Source of the DNA: Streptomyces sp. ISL-94
GTDB taxonomy: Bacteria > Actinomycetota > Actinomycetes > Streptomycetales > Streptomycetaceae
Direction of reading: 5' to 3'
NCBI RefSeq assembly: GCF_018614075.1
Contig: NZ_JAGGOZ010000017.1
Location: forward strand, 1-64,000
DNA length: 64,000 nucleotides
This document shows positions 36,519 through 45,132 of this stretch, one piece after another; the first letter of the stretch is position 1; each line of letters opens with the position of its first letter. The translations under genes and the position numbers were made by a program. The notes under the pieces were generated by a model that saw nothing but the letters and a program-made list of their open reading frames with translations, had not been told where the DNA came from and did no database searches.

Positions 36519-36586
36519 CGCTGGGGCTGTCGCATGGGCTGACGCTCGGGCTGTCGCATGAGCTGACGCGCGGGCTGACGCGTGGA
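36515..36586. repeat. 24-bp tandem repeat, three copies
   Basis: Units start at 36515, 36539 and 36563, beginning CTGACGCT or CTGACGCG and ending GTCGCATG-like. The first two differ at three positions. The aminopeptidase stop codon lies inside unit 1, and every unit places TGA at the same point. Confidence 0.8.
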
Positions 36587-36630
36587 CTGGTGGACTGGCG
36601 CCTGGGTGACGACCCCGCTCGCGCGCATGA

Positions 36631-36666
36631 CGAAGGGCGGGCTCCCGGCAGGGGGCCCGCCCTTCG
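36631..36666. terminator. Bidirectional terminator between convergent genes
   Basis: A 16-bp stem (36631-36646 with 36651-36666, one T-G pair) and loop GGCA between the aminopeptidase P and RsbW-like genes. The RsbW-like stop is 5 bases away. Confidence 0.75.
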
Positions 36667-36671
36667 GCGTC

Positions 36672-37115
36672 CTACGACACCTTCAGCAGCGCGTCGTCGC
36701 GCCATTTCAGCATCTTGTCGAAGCTCACCACCGCACCGCGGCCCGGCCTGTTGCGGAGGCGGACGTGGTCGGCGAGTTCTGCGATCAGGTGCAGGCCCCG
36801 GCCGTGCTCGGCGAGCGACGGTCTGAGGGGGGCCACCGTCGCGGGCGGGAACCCCGGACCCGAATCGGTCACTTCGATGTGGCAGCGGTCCCCGTCCAGA
36901 TAGGCCGTGACGTGGTACGCCTCGGTCTCGTCCGGGATGCCGCCGCACCCGCCGTGCTCCACCGCGTTCGCGCACGCCTCGCTCAGCGCCACCGACAGAT
37001 CGAAGGAGATGTCCGGGTCCACCCCCGCGGTCTCCATCGTCCCCAGCAGCAGTCGCCTGGCGAGCGGCACGCTCGCGGCTTCGCGCCTCAAGTGGAGAGA
37101 CCACCAGATGCTCAT
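36672..37115 (-). CDS. RsbW-like ATP-binding protein (HATPase_c)
   Basis: 147 residues from ATG 37115 (a GTG six codons upstream is an alternative). The GHKL domain shows VALSEACANAVEHGG (N box), VTDSGPGFPP (G1) and EHGRGLHLIAELAD (G2). It is probably a serine kinase or anti-sigma type regulator. It is transcribed alone and faces the aminopeptidase P gene. Confidence 0.85.
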   Translation of the reverse strand: MSIWWSLHLRREAASVPLARRLLLGTMETAGVDPDISFDLSVALSEACANAVEHGGCGGIPDETEAYHVTAYLDGDRCHIEVTDSGPGFPPATVAPLRPSLAEHGRGLHLIAELADHVRLRNRPGRGAVVSFDKMLKWRDDALLKVS

Positions 37116-37390
37116 ACGGTTACGTATTGCCACCAGCCGGGGACCGTAAGCGCCCGGGGGGCCGTCGGACCCCTCATTGCCCCCGTTCGGCCGATGCGAC
37201 TCTCCGGGCATCGGTGTATGCGGGGCGGGCGGGTCGGTGGGGTGCCTGCGGCCGTGCCCGCGGAGGCGGTTGACGGGCCGTACGAGAGGGCCCTCCACGG
37301 GGCGTGCCCGGGGGCGTTCGAGCGGGACTCAAGGGATGTTTCGGACCTGCCGTAGGAAGGGTCCAAGCGCAGTGCGATGATGGCCCGGCC

Positions 37391-38230
37391 ATGACTGCCC
37401 CCCACGCGACGCACGCCGGAGCCGGCCTCCGGCTGATCCGGGCCGCGGTGTTCACCGCGGTCTGTGTCGTGCTGTCCGCCGCAGGGCACGCTCTGGCATC
37501 GTGCGCCACCGTGCCCTGGTGGTCGCTGTCCCTCGGCTTCCTCGCCGTCTTCGCGGTCGCGGCCCCGCTCGCGGGACGCCGGCGCACGCTGCCCGGCATC
37601 GCCGCCGGGCTCACCGCCGGACAGCTCACCCTGCACGTGCTGTTCGGCCTCGGCCAGCACGACGCCGTGACGGCCCAGGCCCCGGCCGCGGCCTCCGACG
37701 GCTCGCTCGCGGAGTTCGCCGCCCGGCTGGTGTGCGGGGGCAATTCCGTACCGCTCAGCCCGGCCGATGCCCGGCAGATCCTGGAGACCGCCGGCCTGGA
37801 CCCGGCCGCCCTCGCCGCACAGGCAGGTCAGCTCACTCAGGCAGGAGGGCTGGCCGCACAAGGCCACGGCGCACACGCCCACCTGGCGCAGGCCGCCACC
37901 ACCACGCCCGCGACCGGTCTCTTCAGCCCGGCCATGCTGCTCGCCCACCTGCTGGCCGCGCTCGCCGCCGGCTGGCTGCTCGGCCGCGGCGACGCCGCGC
38001 TCTTCCGGCTCGTCGAGCTGTCCCGGCTGTCCGCCGAAGCCGATCCCGTACGGCCGCTGCGCGCCGCGCTGGCCTTCGTACGGGCCCTCGGCGCCGGACT
38101 CAAGGGGGCGCCCGCGAGGCCGCGAGCCCCGCGGGCCGATGCGGCATCCCCGGCCGCGACCGGCCGGGAGGCACTCCAGCACACGGTGATCAGGCGTGGG
38201 CCGCCCACGGCGCTCGCCCTCGCAGCCTGA
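37391..38230 (+). CDS. Membrane protein of the copper cluster, function unknown
   Basis: 279 residues with about four to five membrane helices (LIRAAVFTAVCVVLSAAGHALA, WWSLSLGFLAVFAVAAPLAG, GIAAGLTAGQLTLHVLFGLG, MLLAHLLAALAAGWLLG). A central soluble loop has QAGGLAAQGHGAHAHLAQAA, whose closely spaced histidines could bind copper. It is the first gene before ycnI and the other copper genes, all in the same direction. The family itself is not recognised. Confidence 0.7.
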   Translation: MTAPHATHAGAGLRLIRAAVFTAVCVVLSAAGHALASCATVPWWSLSLGFLAVFAVAAPLAGRRRTLPGIAAGLTAGQLTLHVLFGLGQHDAVTAQAPAAASDGSLAEFAARLVCGGNSVPLSPADARQILETAGLDPAALAAQAGQLTQAGGLAAQGHGAHAHLAQAATTTPATGLFSPAMLLAHLLAALAAGWLLGRGDAALFRLVELSRLSAEADPVRPLRAALAFVRALGAGLKGAPARPRAPRADAASPAATGREALQHTVIRRGPPTALALAA

Positions 38231-38340
38231 CGCGGCACCCTCCTCCCCGGGACACACGGTGGGAGCACCGGTGCCGCGAACTCCGCGCGCGCCCGTGCGC
38301 GGAGCCACCGTCGCCCCTGCTTCCGTGGAGTGTTTCCGCC

Positions 38341-39072
38341 ATGAAGACCTCTCGCATCTCCTTCGCCGCCGCCCTCGCCGCCGGTGCCGTCCTCGTCCTG
38401 TCCGGTCCTGCCTTCGCGCATGTCAGCGTGCAGCCCGGCGAGGCCATCAAGGGCGGCTACGCGACGATCAACTTCAAGGTCCCCAACGAGCGTGACAACG
38501 CCTCGACCACGCAGCTCGAGGTCAACTTCCCGATCGACCAGCCACTCACGTCCGTCATGCCGCAGGACATCCCCGGCTGGACCGTGACGGTCGAGAAGAG
38601 CAAGCTCGACAAGCCGCTCACCGTGCACGGCAAGCAGGTCAACGAGGCCGTCACCAAGGTGACCTGGTCGGGCGGCAAGATCGAGCCCGGCAAGTTCCAG
38701 CAGTTCCCGGTCTCCGTCGGCAAGCTCCCCGAGAACGCCGACCAGATGGTCTTCAAGGCGATCCAGACGTACGACAACAACGAGGTCGTCCGCTGGATCG
38801 AGGAGGCCAAGGAAGGCGCCGCGGAACCGCAGACGCCGGCTCCCGTCCTGAAGCTGACCGCCGCCAAGGGCGCGGACGACCACCACGACGCCGGTGACAA
38901 GAACGTCGACGCCAAGAACTCCGGCACGAACGGGAACGACGGGCACGGCCACGACAAGGCGGTCGGCAAGCACGGCTCCGACACGACCGCGCGCGCCCTC
39001 GGCATCGCCGGCATCGTCATCGGACTGGGCGGAGTCGCCTTCGGCATCGTCTCGCGCCGCCGCTCCGCCTGA
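38341..39072 (+). CDS. ycnI: YcnI-family copper-binding membrane-anchored protein (DUF1775)
   Basis: 243 residues. The signal peptide ends AFAHVSVQPG; the new N-terminal His after cleavage is the copper ligand in characterised YcnI. The DUF1775 beta domain (GYATINFKVPNERDNASTTQLEVNFP, IPGWTVTVEKSKL) is followed by a His/Asp-rich linker (DDHHDAGDKN, DGHGHDKAVGKHG) and one C-terminal helix with RRR. It delivers or buffers extracytoplasmic copper. Confidence 0.9.
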   Translation: MKTSRISFAAALAAGAVLVLSGPAFAHVSVQPGEAIKGGYATINFKVPNERDNASTTQLEVNFPIDQPLTSVMPQDIPGWTVTVEKSKLDKPLTVHGKQVNEAVTKVTWSGGKIEPGKFQQFPVSVGKLPENADQMVFKAIQTYDNNEVVRWIEEAKEGAAEPQTPAPVLKLTAAKGADDHHDAGDKNVDAKNSGTNGNDGHGHDKAVGKHGSDTTARALGIAGIVIGLGGVAFGIVSRRRSA

Positions 39073-39095
39073 TCCACCTGATCCACCTGATCCAC
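39069..39095. repeat. 9-bp tandem repeat, three copies
   Basis: CTGATCCAC three times, starting within the ycnI stop codon. Probably replication slippage. Confidence 0.7.
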
Positions 39096-39163
39096 CGCGC
39101 CCGTAGACCAGGCGCTCAAGACCATCCGCAAACCTCCACCTCCCCGATCCCAGGGACATCTCC

Positions 39164-39817
39164 ATGCGCACCACACGTGTGACGGTCGCCGCTCTTCTCG
39201 CGGCGGCCGCGCTCACCCTCACCGCCTGCGGCGGCGAAGCCGCCAAGACCGCCTCGGTCACCCAGATCAGCGGCGGCCAGAACAACGCCAAGGCCGGAAC
39301 CGTCCTGGACCGCCCCTTCACCAAGCCGGAGCTGGTCCTGACGGACACCACCGGCAAGCCGTGGAACCTGCGCGAGCAGACCAAGGGCAAGCCGACACTC
39401 ATCTACTTCGGCTACACGAACTGCCCCGACGTGTGCCCGCTGACAATGAGCAACATCGCCGTCGCCAAGAAGTCGCTCCCGAAGGCGGACCAGGACAACC
39501 TCCGGATCGTCTTCGTCACCACCGACCCCGAAAGGGACACTCCCGCCTCCCTCGGCGCGTGGCTCAAGGCCCAGGACCCGTCCTTCACCGGACTGACCGG
39601 GCAGTTCGCCACCATCCAGGCTGCCGCGCGCTCGCTCGGCATCGGCATCGAGGCCGCCACGAAGGAAGCCGACGGCAGCGTCGTCTCCATGCACGGTGCC
39701 CAGGTCATCGCGTTCTCGCCCAAGACGGACGAGGGCTACGTGCTCTACGGCGAGGGCACCACCGTCGACGACTACACCAAGGACCTGCCGGAGATCATCA
39801 AGGGAGAGAACCCGTGA
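39164..39817 (+). CDS. sco: SCO1/SenC-family copper chaperone lipoprotein
   Basis: 217 residues with a lipoprotein signal (LTLTACGG; lipidated Cys near residue 22). The thioredoxin-like domain has the copper-binding CPDVCP and VVSMHGAQVIAF (the conserved His). It matures the CuA site of cytochrome oxidase and, in S. lividans, takes part in the copper relay to GlxA. Its stop overlaps the GTG of the next chaperone (GTGA). Confidence 0.92.
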   Translation: MRTTRVTVAALLAAAALTLTACGGEAAKTASVTQISGGQNNAKAGTVLDRPFTKPELVLTDTTGKPWNLREQTKGKPTLIYFGYTNCPDVCPLTMSNIAVAKKSLPKADQDNLRIVFVTTDPERDTPASLGAWLKAQDPSFTGLTGQFATIQAAARSLGIGIEAATKEADGSVVSMHGAQVIAFSPKTDEGYVLYGEGTTVDDYTKDLPEIIKGENP

Positions 39818-40305
39818 CCGCCCGCACCACCCGCACCCTGGCCGCCGCCTTCTCCCTGACGGCAGCCCTCGCCATATCGGGCTGCTCCGCCTCCTCGGAG
39901 GACGCGGCCAAGCCCTCGATGAAGGTCAGCGGCGCCTTCATGCCGCAGCCCGTCAACGACAAGATGGCCGGCGCGTTCATGGTCATCGAGAACGACTCCA
40001 AGACCGCCGACAGGCTCACCGGTGTCACCTCCACGCTCTCCGACGATCTCCAGATCCACGAGACCAAGGACCAGAAGATGCAGCAGGTCCCGTCCCTGGA
40101 CGTGCCTGCCCACGGTGAACTCAGGCTGGAGCGCGGCGGCAGCCACGTCATGTTCATGGGGCTCAAGAGCACCCCCGAGGTCGGCGACAAGGTCACCGTC
40201 GAGCTGCGCTTCGAGAAGGCCGATCCCGTAAAGGTCGAGCTCGACGTGAAGGAACGGACGTACACCGCGCAGGCTCCGGCATCCACCGCCGGCAGCGCCC
40301 ACTGA
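39814..40305 (+). CDS. ecuC: PCuAC-type extracytoplasmic copper chaperone lipoprotein
   Basis: 163 residues from a GTG overlapping the sco stop, with GGGAGAG upstream. Lipobox ISGCSAS. The PCuAC fold shows the Cu(I) ligands HETKDQKMQQVPSLDVPAHG and GGSHVMFMGLK (His and Met). It matches S. lividans ECuC by neighbourhood, in which it hands Cu(I) to Sco. Confidence 0.9.
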   Translation: MTARTTRTLAAAFSLTAALAISGCSASSEDAAKPSMKVSGAFMPQPVNDKMAGAFMVIENDSKTADRLTGVTSTLSDDLQIHETKDQKMQQVPSLDVPAHGELRLERGGSHVMFMGLKSTPEVGDKVTVELRFEKADPVKVELDVKERTYTAQAPASTAGSAH

Positions 40306-40327
40306 CGGACCGAGGAACCGACACTCC

Positions 40328-42346
40328 ATGACGGCCACCGCCCCCGCCTCCTCCCTGGCCCGCACCCGCGCCACGGCACTCCTGCCGCGGCTCGCGCTGG
40401 TCCTCGCAGCCCTGCTGGCAACCCTGTTCACCGCGGCCTCCCCGGCCACGGCGCACGCCGCACTCACCGCGAGCGACCCCAAGGACGGGGCGGTGGTCGC
40501 CACGGCGCCCGCCCAGGTCACGCTCTCGTTCTCGGAGCAGGTCGCCATGGGCGACGACTCCATCCGCGTCCTGGACCCCAAGGGCAAGCGCGTGGACACC
40601 GGTGAACTGCGCGACTTGTGCAGCGGGAGCACCGTCCGCTACGGCACCGCCCTGCAGTCCGGCCTGCCCAACGGCACCTACACCGTTGCCTGGCAGGCCG
40701 TCTCCGCCGACAGCCACCCGGTCTCCGGTGCCTTCACCTTTTCCGTCGGCGAGCCCTCGGCCACCGAGGTCGCCCTCCCCACCCGGCAGGCGGGCGGCGG
40801 TCCGGTCGGCATCGCGTACGGGATCGCCCGCTACCTCTCCTACGCCGGCTTCACCGTCCTCGTCGGCGGCTCCGCCTTCATCCTGCTGTGCTGGCGCCGG
40901 GGCGCCGCCGAGCGGCCGCTCCAGAAGCTGGTTCTGCGCGCCTGGGTCACCCTGACCGCGGCCACCCTGACGATGCTGGTGCTCCGCGGGCCGTACACCG
41001 GGTCCGGGAAGTTCGCCGACGCCTTCGACCTCGACGCCCTCAAGGCCGTCCTGGAAACCAAGACGGGCGCCTCCCTGGTCTCCCGGCTGCTCCTGCTCGG
41101 CGCTGCGGCCCTCTTCATCGCGGTGCTCTTCGGCGTCTACGCACGCCGGGTACAGGGCTCCGCGTCTGCGTCCGGCTCCGACTCGGAATCTGCGGCCGGC
41201 TCCGGCTCCGCCGAGGAGGCCAAGGACACCAGCGACCTCGCCTTCGGCCTGGCCATCGGCGGCGCGGTTTTGTCCGGCGGCATCGCCGCCACCTGGGCCC
41301 TGTCGGAGCACGCCTCCACCGGTATCCAGCCCGCCATCGCCATGCCCGCCGACATCCTGCATCTGCTGGCCGTCGCCGCCTGGCTGGGCGGGCTCGCCGC
41401 GCTGCTCATCGCCCTGCACAGGATTCCCGGTATCGAGCGGGCCGCTGTCCGGCGCTTCTCCCGGGTGGCCTTTGTCAGTGTCCTGGTGCTCACCGCCACC
41501 GGCGTCTACCAGTCCTGGCGCCAGCTCGGCAGCTGGTCCGCCCTCACCGGCACCGACTACGGACGGCTCTTGCTCGTCAAGGCCGGCCTGGTCGCCGTCC
41601 TCGTGGGGATCGCCTCCGTGTCCCGGAGGTGGACCGCGCGGCTCGCCGACGCCGACGCCGACGCCCGAGAGGCTGACGAGGCAGCCGCTGAGGTCGACAC
41701 CGGGCGGGCTGCGCTGGTCCTCGCGCCGCGCGATGTTTCACGTGAAACACAGCCCGTCGCCGTCCCCGCCGACCCCCAGCGCGCCGCGCAGCTCGCCCGG
41801 CAGCAGGCCGCCCGTGAGAACGCGCGTCGGAAGCAGGTCCGGGACGCCGATCCGGACCGTGCCGGACTGCGCCGCTCCGTCCTCGCCGAGGCGGGCATCG
41901 CCGTGGTCCTGCTGGCCGTCACCACGGTCCTCACCAGCACCGAACCGGGGCGCACCGTGGAACGGGAGACCGGCCGCGCCGGGGCCACCACCGCCGTTCC
42001 CGACCGTGCCGTCAAGGTCACCCTGCCCTTCGACACCGGCGGCCAGAACGGCAAGGGCACCATCCGCCTCGAGCTCGACCCGGGCCGGGTGGGAGCCAAC
42101 ACCCTGCACCTCTGGGCCGAGTCCGGTGACGGCAAGCCCTTCGACCTCCCCGAGGTCAAGGTGTCCTTCACCCTTCCCGCGAAGGACATCGGTCCCCTGC
42201 CGCTCATCCCCGAGCAGGCCGTCCCCGGACACTGGACCGCGTCCGGGGTTCAGTTGCCGCTCGCCGGCGAATGGCGCATCGACGTGACCCTCCGCACCTC
42301 CGACATCGACCAGACGACCGTCCAGAAGACCGTGAAGATCGGCTGA
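40328..42346 (+). CDS. CopC-CopD fusion copper resistance/uptake protein (YcnJ-like)
   Basis: 672 residues. After the signal peptide the mature CopC domain starts HAALTASDPKDG, with SADSHPVSGAF supplying a copper ligand His. Eight or nine membrane helices of the CopD type follow (GIAYGIARYLSYAGFTVLVGGSAFI, LHLLAVAAWLGGLAALLIAL). A cytoplasmic linker and a C-terminal extracytoplasmic beta domain end the protein. A parS site inside the linker encodes VSRET near residues 470-474. It probably imports copper for the chaperones upstream. Confidence 0.9.
   Translation: MTATAPASSLARTRATALLPRLALVLAALLATLFTAASPATAHAALTASDPKDGAVVATAPAQVTLSFSEQVAMGDDSIRVLDPKGKRVDTGELRDLCSGSTVRYGTALQSGLPNGTYTVAWQAVSADSHPVSGAFTFSVGEPSATEVALPTRQAGGGPVGIAYGIARYLSYAGFTVLVGGSAFILLCWRRGAAERPLQKLVLRAWVTLTAATLTMLVLRGPYTGSGKFADAFDLDALKAVLETKTGASLVSRLLLLGAAALFIAVLFGVYARRVQGSASASGSDSESAAGSGSAEEAKDTSDLAFGLAIGGAVLSGGIAATWALSEHASTGIQPAIAMPADILHLLAVAAWLGGLAALLIALHRIPGIERAAVRRFSRVAFVSVLVLTATGVYQSWRQLGSWSALTGTDYGRLLLVKAGLVAVLVGIASVSRRWTARLADADADAREADEAAAEVDTGRAALVLAPRDVSRETQPVAVPADPQRAAQLARQQAARENARRKQVRDADPDRAGLRRSVLAEAGIAVVLLAVTTVLTSTEPGRTVERETGRAGATTAVPDRAVKVTLPFDTGGQNGKGTIRLELDPGRVGANTLHLWAESGDGKPFDLPEVKVSFTLPAKDIGPLPLIPEQAVPGHWTASGVQLPLAGEWRIDVTLRTSDIDQTTVQKTVKIG
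41735..41748. promoter_or_regulatory. parS: parS site 5
   Basis: Perfect GTTTCACGTGAAAC inside the CopC-CopD fusion gene, in a hydrophilic linker. Confidence 0.92.
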
Positions 42347-42351
42347 ACAGC

Positions 42352-43629
42352 GTGACCGAGAGCAACCCCGACATCGAGATCTCCCGGCGCCGACTGCTGG
42401 GCACCGTCGGCGCCGCGGGCGCCGCCGGGCTCGCGCTCGGCGCCACGGGCGGCGCCCTGGCGCACGCCGCGCTCGCCGACTCCGGGAGCGGCTCCGGGTC
42501 AGGGGCCGCCGGAAGCCTGACCTCCCTCGGCGCCACCCAGGTCGCCTTCCACGGTGATCACCAGGCCGGCATCACCACACCCCTGCAGGCCAAGGGTCAC
42601 CTCGTCGCCTTCGACCTCGTGGGCGGCGCGGGCCGTACGGAGGCCGCCGCACTGATGCGGCGCTGGTCCGACACCGCCCGCAGGCTCATGGCGGGAGGGA
42701 CCTCCGGGTCCTCCGACACCGGTATCGCCCTCGACGCCGGCCCCTCCTCCCTCACGGTCACCTTCGGGTTCGGCCACTCCTTCTTCGAGCGCACCGGCCT
42801 CACCGCCCGGCGTCCCGTGGCCTTGGACCCGCTGCCGGACTTCTCGTCCGACCGGCTCGACGCCCAGCGCAGCAACGGCGATCTGTGGGTCCAGATCGGA
42901 GCGAACGACGGGCTCGTCGCCTTCCACGCGCTGCGCGCCCTGCAGAAGGACGCCGGGGACGCCGCCCGCGTCCGCTGGCAGATGAACGGCTTCAACCGGT
43001 CCCCCGGCGCCACCGGCACACCGATGACCGCCCGCAACCTCATGGGGCAGATCGACGGCACCGGGAATCCGAAGCCCTCGGAGCCCGACTTCGACAAGCG
43101 GATCTTCGTCCCCGGCGCGGGCCCCGGGCCGGCCGAGCACTCCTGGATGGCCGGGGGCTCGTACGCGGTGGTGCGGCGCATCCGGATGCTCCTCGACGAC
43201 TGGGACAAGCAGTCGCTCGCCCAGCAGGAGCAGGTCATCGGCCGTACCAAGGCCACGGGGGCGCCGCTGACCGGCGGCGGCGAAACCACCGAGATGGCAC
43301 TCGACAAGATCGGCCCCGACGGCAAGCCGGTCATCCCGTCCAACGCCCACGCGCGGATCTCCGCCCCCGAGCAGAACGGCGGGGCCGCCATGCTGCGGCG
43401 CCCCTTCTCCTTCCACGACGGGATCGGCGCCGACGGCACTCCCGACGCCGGACTCCTCTTCGTCTGCTGGCAGGCCGACCCGCTGCGCGGATTCGTCCCC
43501 GTCCAGCGCAAGCTCGACCGCGGGGACGCGCTGTCGCAGTTCATCAGGCACGAGTCCAGCGGCCTGTACGCGGTCCCGCCCGGCCCGCGCACCGGCGAGT
43601 ACGTAGGGCAACGCCTGCTCGAAGGGTGA
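42352..43629 (+). CDS. dtpA: Tat-exported DyP-type heme peroxidase (DtpA-like)
   Basis: 425 residues from a GTG five bases after the CopC-CopD stop. The Tat signal is SRRRLLGTVGAAGAAGLALG. DyP motifs are GQIDGTGN (catalytic Asp in GxxDG), FSFHDGI region (heme His) and RRIRMLLDDWD (distal Arg). In S. lividans DtpA is a Tat substrate needed for GlxA maturation and hyphal development. The preceding sco, ecuC and CopC-CopD genes match that locus. It reduces peroxide with unknown donors. Confidence 0.92.
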   Translation: MTESNPDIEISRRRLLGTVGAAGAAGLALGATGGALAHAALADSGSGSGSGAAGSLTSLGATQVAFHGDHQAGITTPLQAKGHLVAFDLVGGAGRTEAAALMRRWSDTARRLMAGGTSGSSDTGIALDAGPSSLTVTFGFGHSFFERTGLTARRPVALDPLPDFSSDRLDAQRSNGDLWVQIGANDGLVAFHALRALQKDAGDAARVRWQMNGFNRSPGATGTPMTARNLMGQIDGTGNPKPSEPDFDKRIFVPGAGPGPAEHSWMAGGSYAVVRRIRMLLDDWDKQSLAQQEQVIGRTKATGAPLTGGGETTEMALDKIGPDGKPVIPSNAHARISAPEQNGGAAMLRRPFSFHDGIGADGTPDAGLLFVCWQADPLRGFVPVQRKLDRGDALSQFIRHESSGLYAVPPGPRTGEYVGQRLLEG

Positions 43630-43672
43630 ACAAGCACCCCTCGGGGCGCTGCCCCGGCATTAGGCTGATCGC

Positions 43673-44608
43673 ATGTCGGCCACCCGCTTCACGTATCTCG
43701 GTCCCGAGGGCACTTTCACCGAAGCCGCCCTGCGTACGCTGCCGGAAGCCGCCACCCGGGAGCTCATCCCGATGGTGTCGGTGCCGGCCGCGCTGGACGC
43801 CGTGCGCAACGGTGAGGCCGCGGCTGCCCTGGTGCCGATCGAGAACTCCGTCGAGGGCGGGGTCACCGCCACCCTGGACGAGCTGGCCGCCGGCGAGCCC
43901 CTGATGATCTACCGCGAGGTGCTGCTGCCCATCGCCTTCGCGCTGCTTGTCCGGCCCGGAACCGCCCTGTCCGACGTCAAGACCGTCACCGGGCACCCGG
44001 TGGCCCAGCCCCAGGTGCGCAACTGGCTGCGGGCCAATCTGCCCGACGCGATGTGGGAGTCGGCCGCCTCGAACGCCGACGGCGCCCGGCTGGTGCAGGA
44101 GGGCCGCTTCGACGCCGCCTTCGCGGGCGAGTTCGCCGCCGCGACCTACGGCCTGGTCCCGCTGGTCACCGAGATCCACGACGCGGAGAACGCCGAGACC
44201 CGGTTCGTGCTCGTCGGGCGGCCCGCCCGGCCCGCGGCCCCGACCGGCGCGGACAAGACCTCGGTCGTGCTGTGGCTCGGCGACGACCACCCCGGTGCGC
44301 TGCTGGAGCTCCTCCAGGAGTTCGCCGTGCGCGGGGTCAACCTGATGCTGATCCAGTCCCGGCCGACGGGCCAGGGCATCGGCAACTACTGCTTCGCGGT
44401 CGACGCCGAGGGCCATGTCTCCGACCGCCGCGTCAGCGAGGCCCTCATGGGTCTCAAGAGGACGTGCCCGCACGTCCGCTTCCTCGGTTCCTATCCCCGC
44501 GCGGGCGTCGCTCAGGGTGACGGGCGTGCCCCCAGGCCGGGTACCTCCGACGGTGACTTCACGGCGGCCTCCGACTGGCTGGCGCGCTGCCTCGACGGTC
44601 GTCCGTAG
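43673..44608 (+). CDS. pheA: Prephenate dehydratase
   Basis: 311 residues; converts prephenate to phenylpyruvate in phenylalanine synthesis. The catalytic domain has YLGPEGTFTEAALR, VPIENSVEGGV and the TRF motif in AENAETRFVLVG. The C-terminal ACT domain (LWLGDDHPGALLELLQEFAVRGVNLMLIQSRP) binds phenylalanine for feedback control. Chorismate mutase is absent, as usual in actinobacteria. Followed by the DnaA-box region. Confidence 0.95.
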   Translation: MSATRFTYLGPEGTFTEAALRTLPEAATRELIPMVSVPAALDAVRNGEAAAALVPIENSVEGGVTATLDELAAGEPLMIYREVLLPIAFALLVRPGTALSDVKTVTGHPVAQPQVRNWLRANLPDAMWESAASNADGARLVQEGRFDAAFAGEFAAATYGLVPLVTEIHDAENAETRFVLVGRPARPAAPTGADKTSVVLWLGDDHPGALLELLQEFAVRGVNLMLIQSRPTGQGIGNYCFAVDAEGHVSDRRVSEALMGLKRTCPHVRFLGSYPRAGVAQGDGRAPRPGTSDGDFTAASDWLARCLDGRP

Positions 44609-45132
44609 GACTTCGTCACTGTCCACAGAGTTATCCACAGGCCAAGAGGGGGACCTGGGGACAAGTCGACACAGCGGCACGACAAGGTCGACATATCGGT
44701 CGGGCGACCCAGGTTTCGCGCTGGGGAGCGAAAGGTGAACGGCGTCACCCACGTATCAGGGATCAACTCTTTGGGGCGAGTCATTCCCACCCGAATGAGT
44801 GTGTGAGGGTGGTTTGAACCCTGATTCGCCCCGAGGGTCGGCCGCTCGCGATTGATCTATTTCCGTGTCCACAGATGCAGCCCACAGCCTGTGGATAAGG
44901 TGGGGGCAGCAGAAATTCCTGTGGACAAGGAACGCCCTCCGGTGCTGCTCAGGACCTCCTCGGCCGTCGGCGTTGGGCCCCCTTTCGGGGAATGGGCCGC
45001 TTTATCGACCGCCCGAGAGGGATCACTTCCAGCCGACCGCCAAGACTTATCCATTCACGGCAATTGGGACATAGCGACACGCAGCGTGATATCGGTGTGA
45101 TCCCAGGAACCCCAGCCCGGTAGCCTGGAGGG
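44609..45132. other. Intergenic region between pheA and serS, carrying a DnaA-box cluster
   Basis: About 520 bp without a gene, unusually long for this window and locally less GC-rich. Besides the DnaA boxes it holds an imperfect repeat TCATTC / GAATGA near 44781. The serS promoter should lie at its right end. Confidence 0.7.
44619..44928. promoter_or_regulatory. Cluster of DnaA boxes
   Basis: Streptomyces DnaA prefers TTGTCCACA. Boxes seen: CTGTCCACA 44619-44627 (+), TTATCCACA 44631-44639 (+), TTGTCCCCA 44656-44664 (-), GTGTCCACA 44865-44873 (+), TTATCCACA 44890-44898 (-), TTGTCCACA 44920-44928 (-). A weak TTATCCATT lies at 45047. Two are perfect TTATCCACA and one is perfect consensus. Boxes occur in both orientations, unlike a simple promoter. 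Confidence 0.75.
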
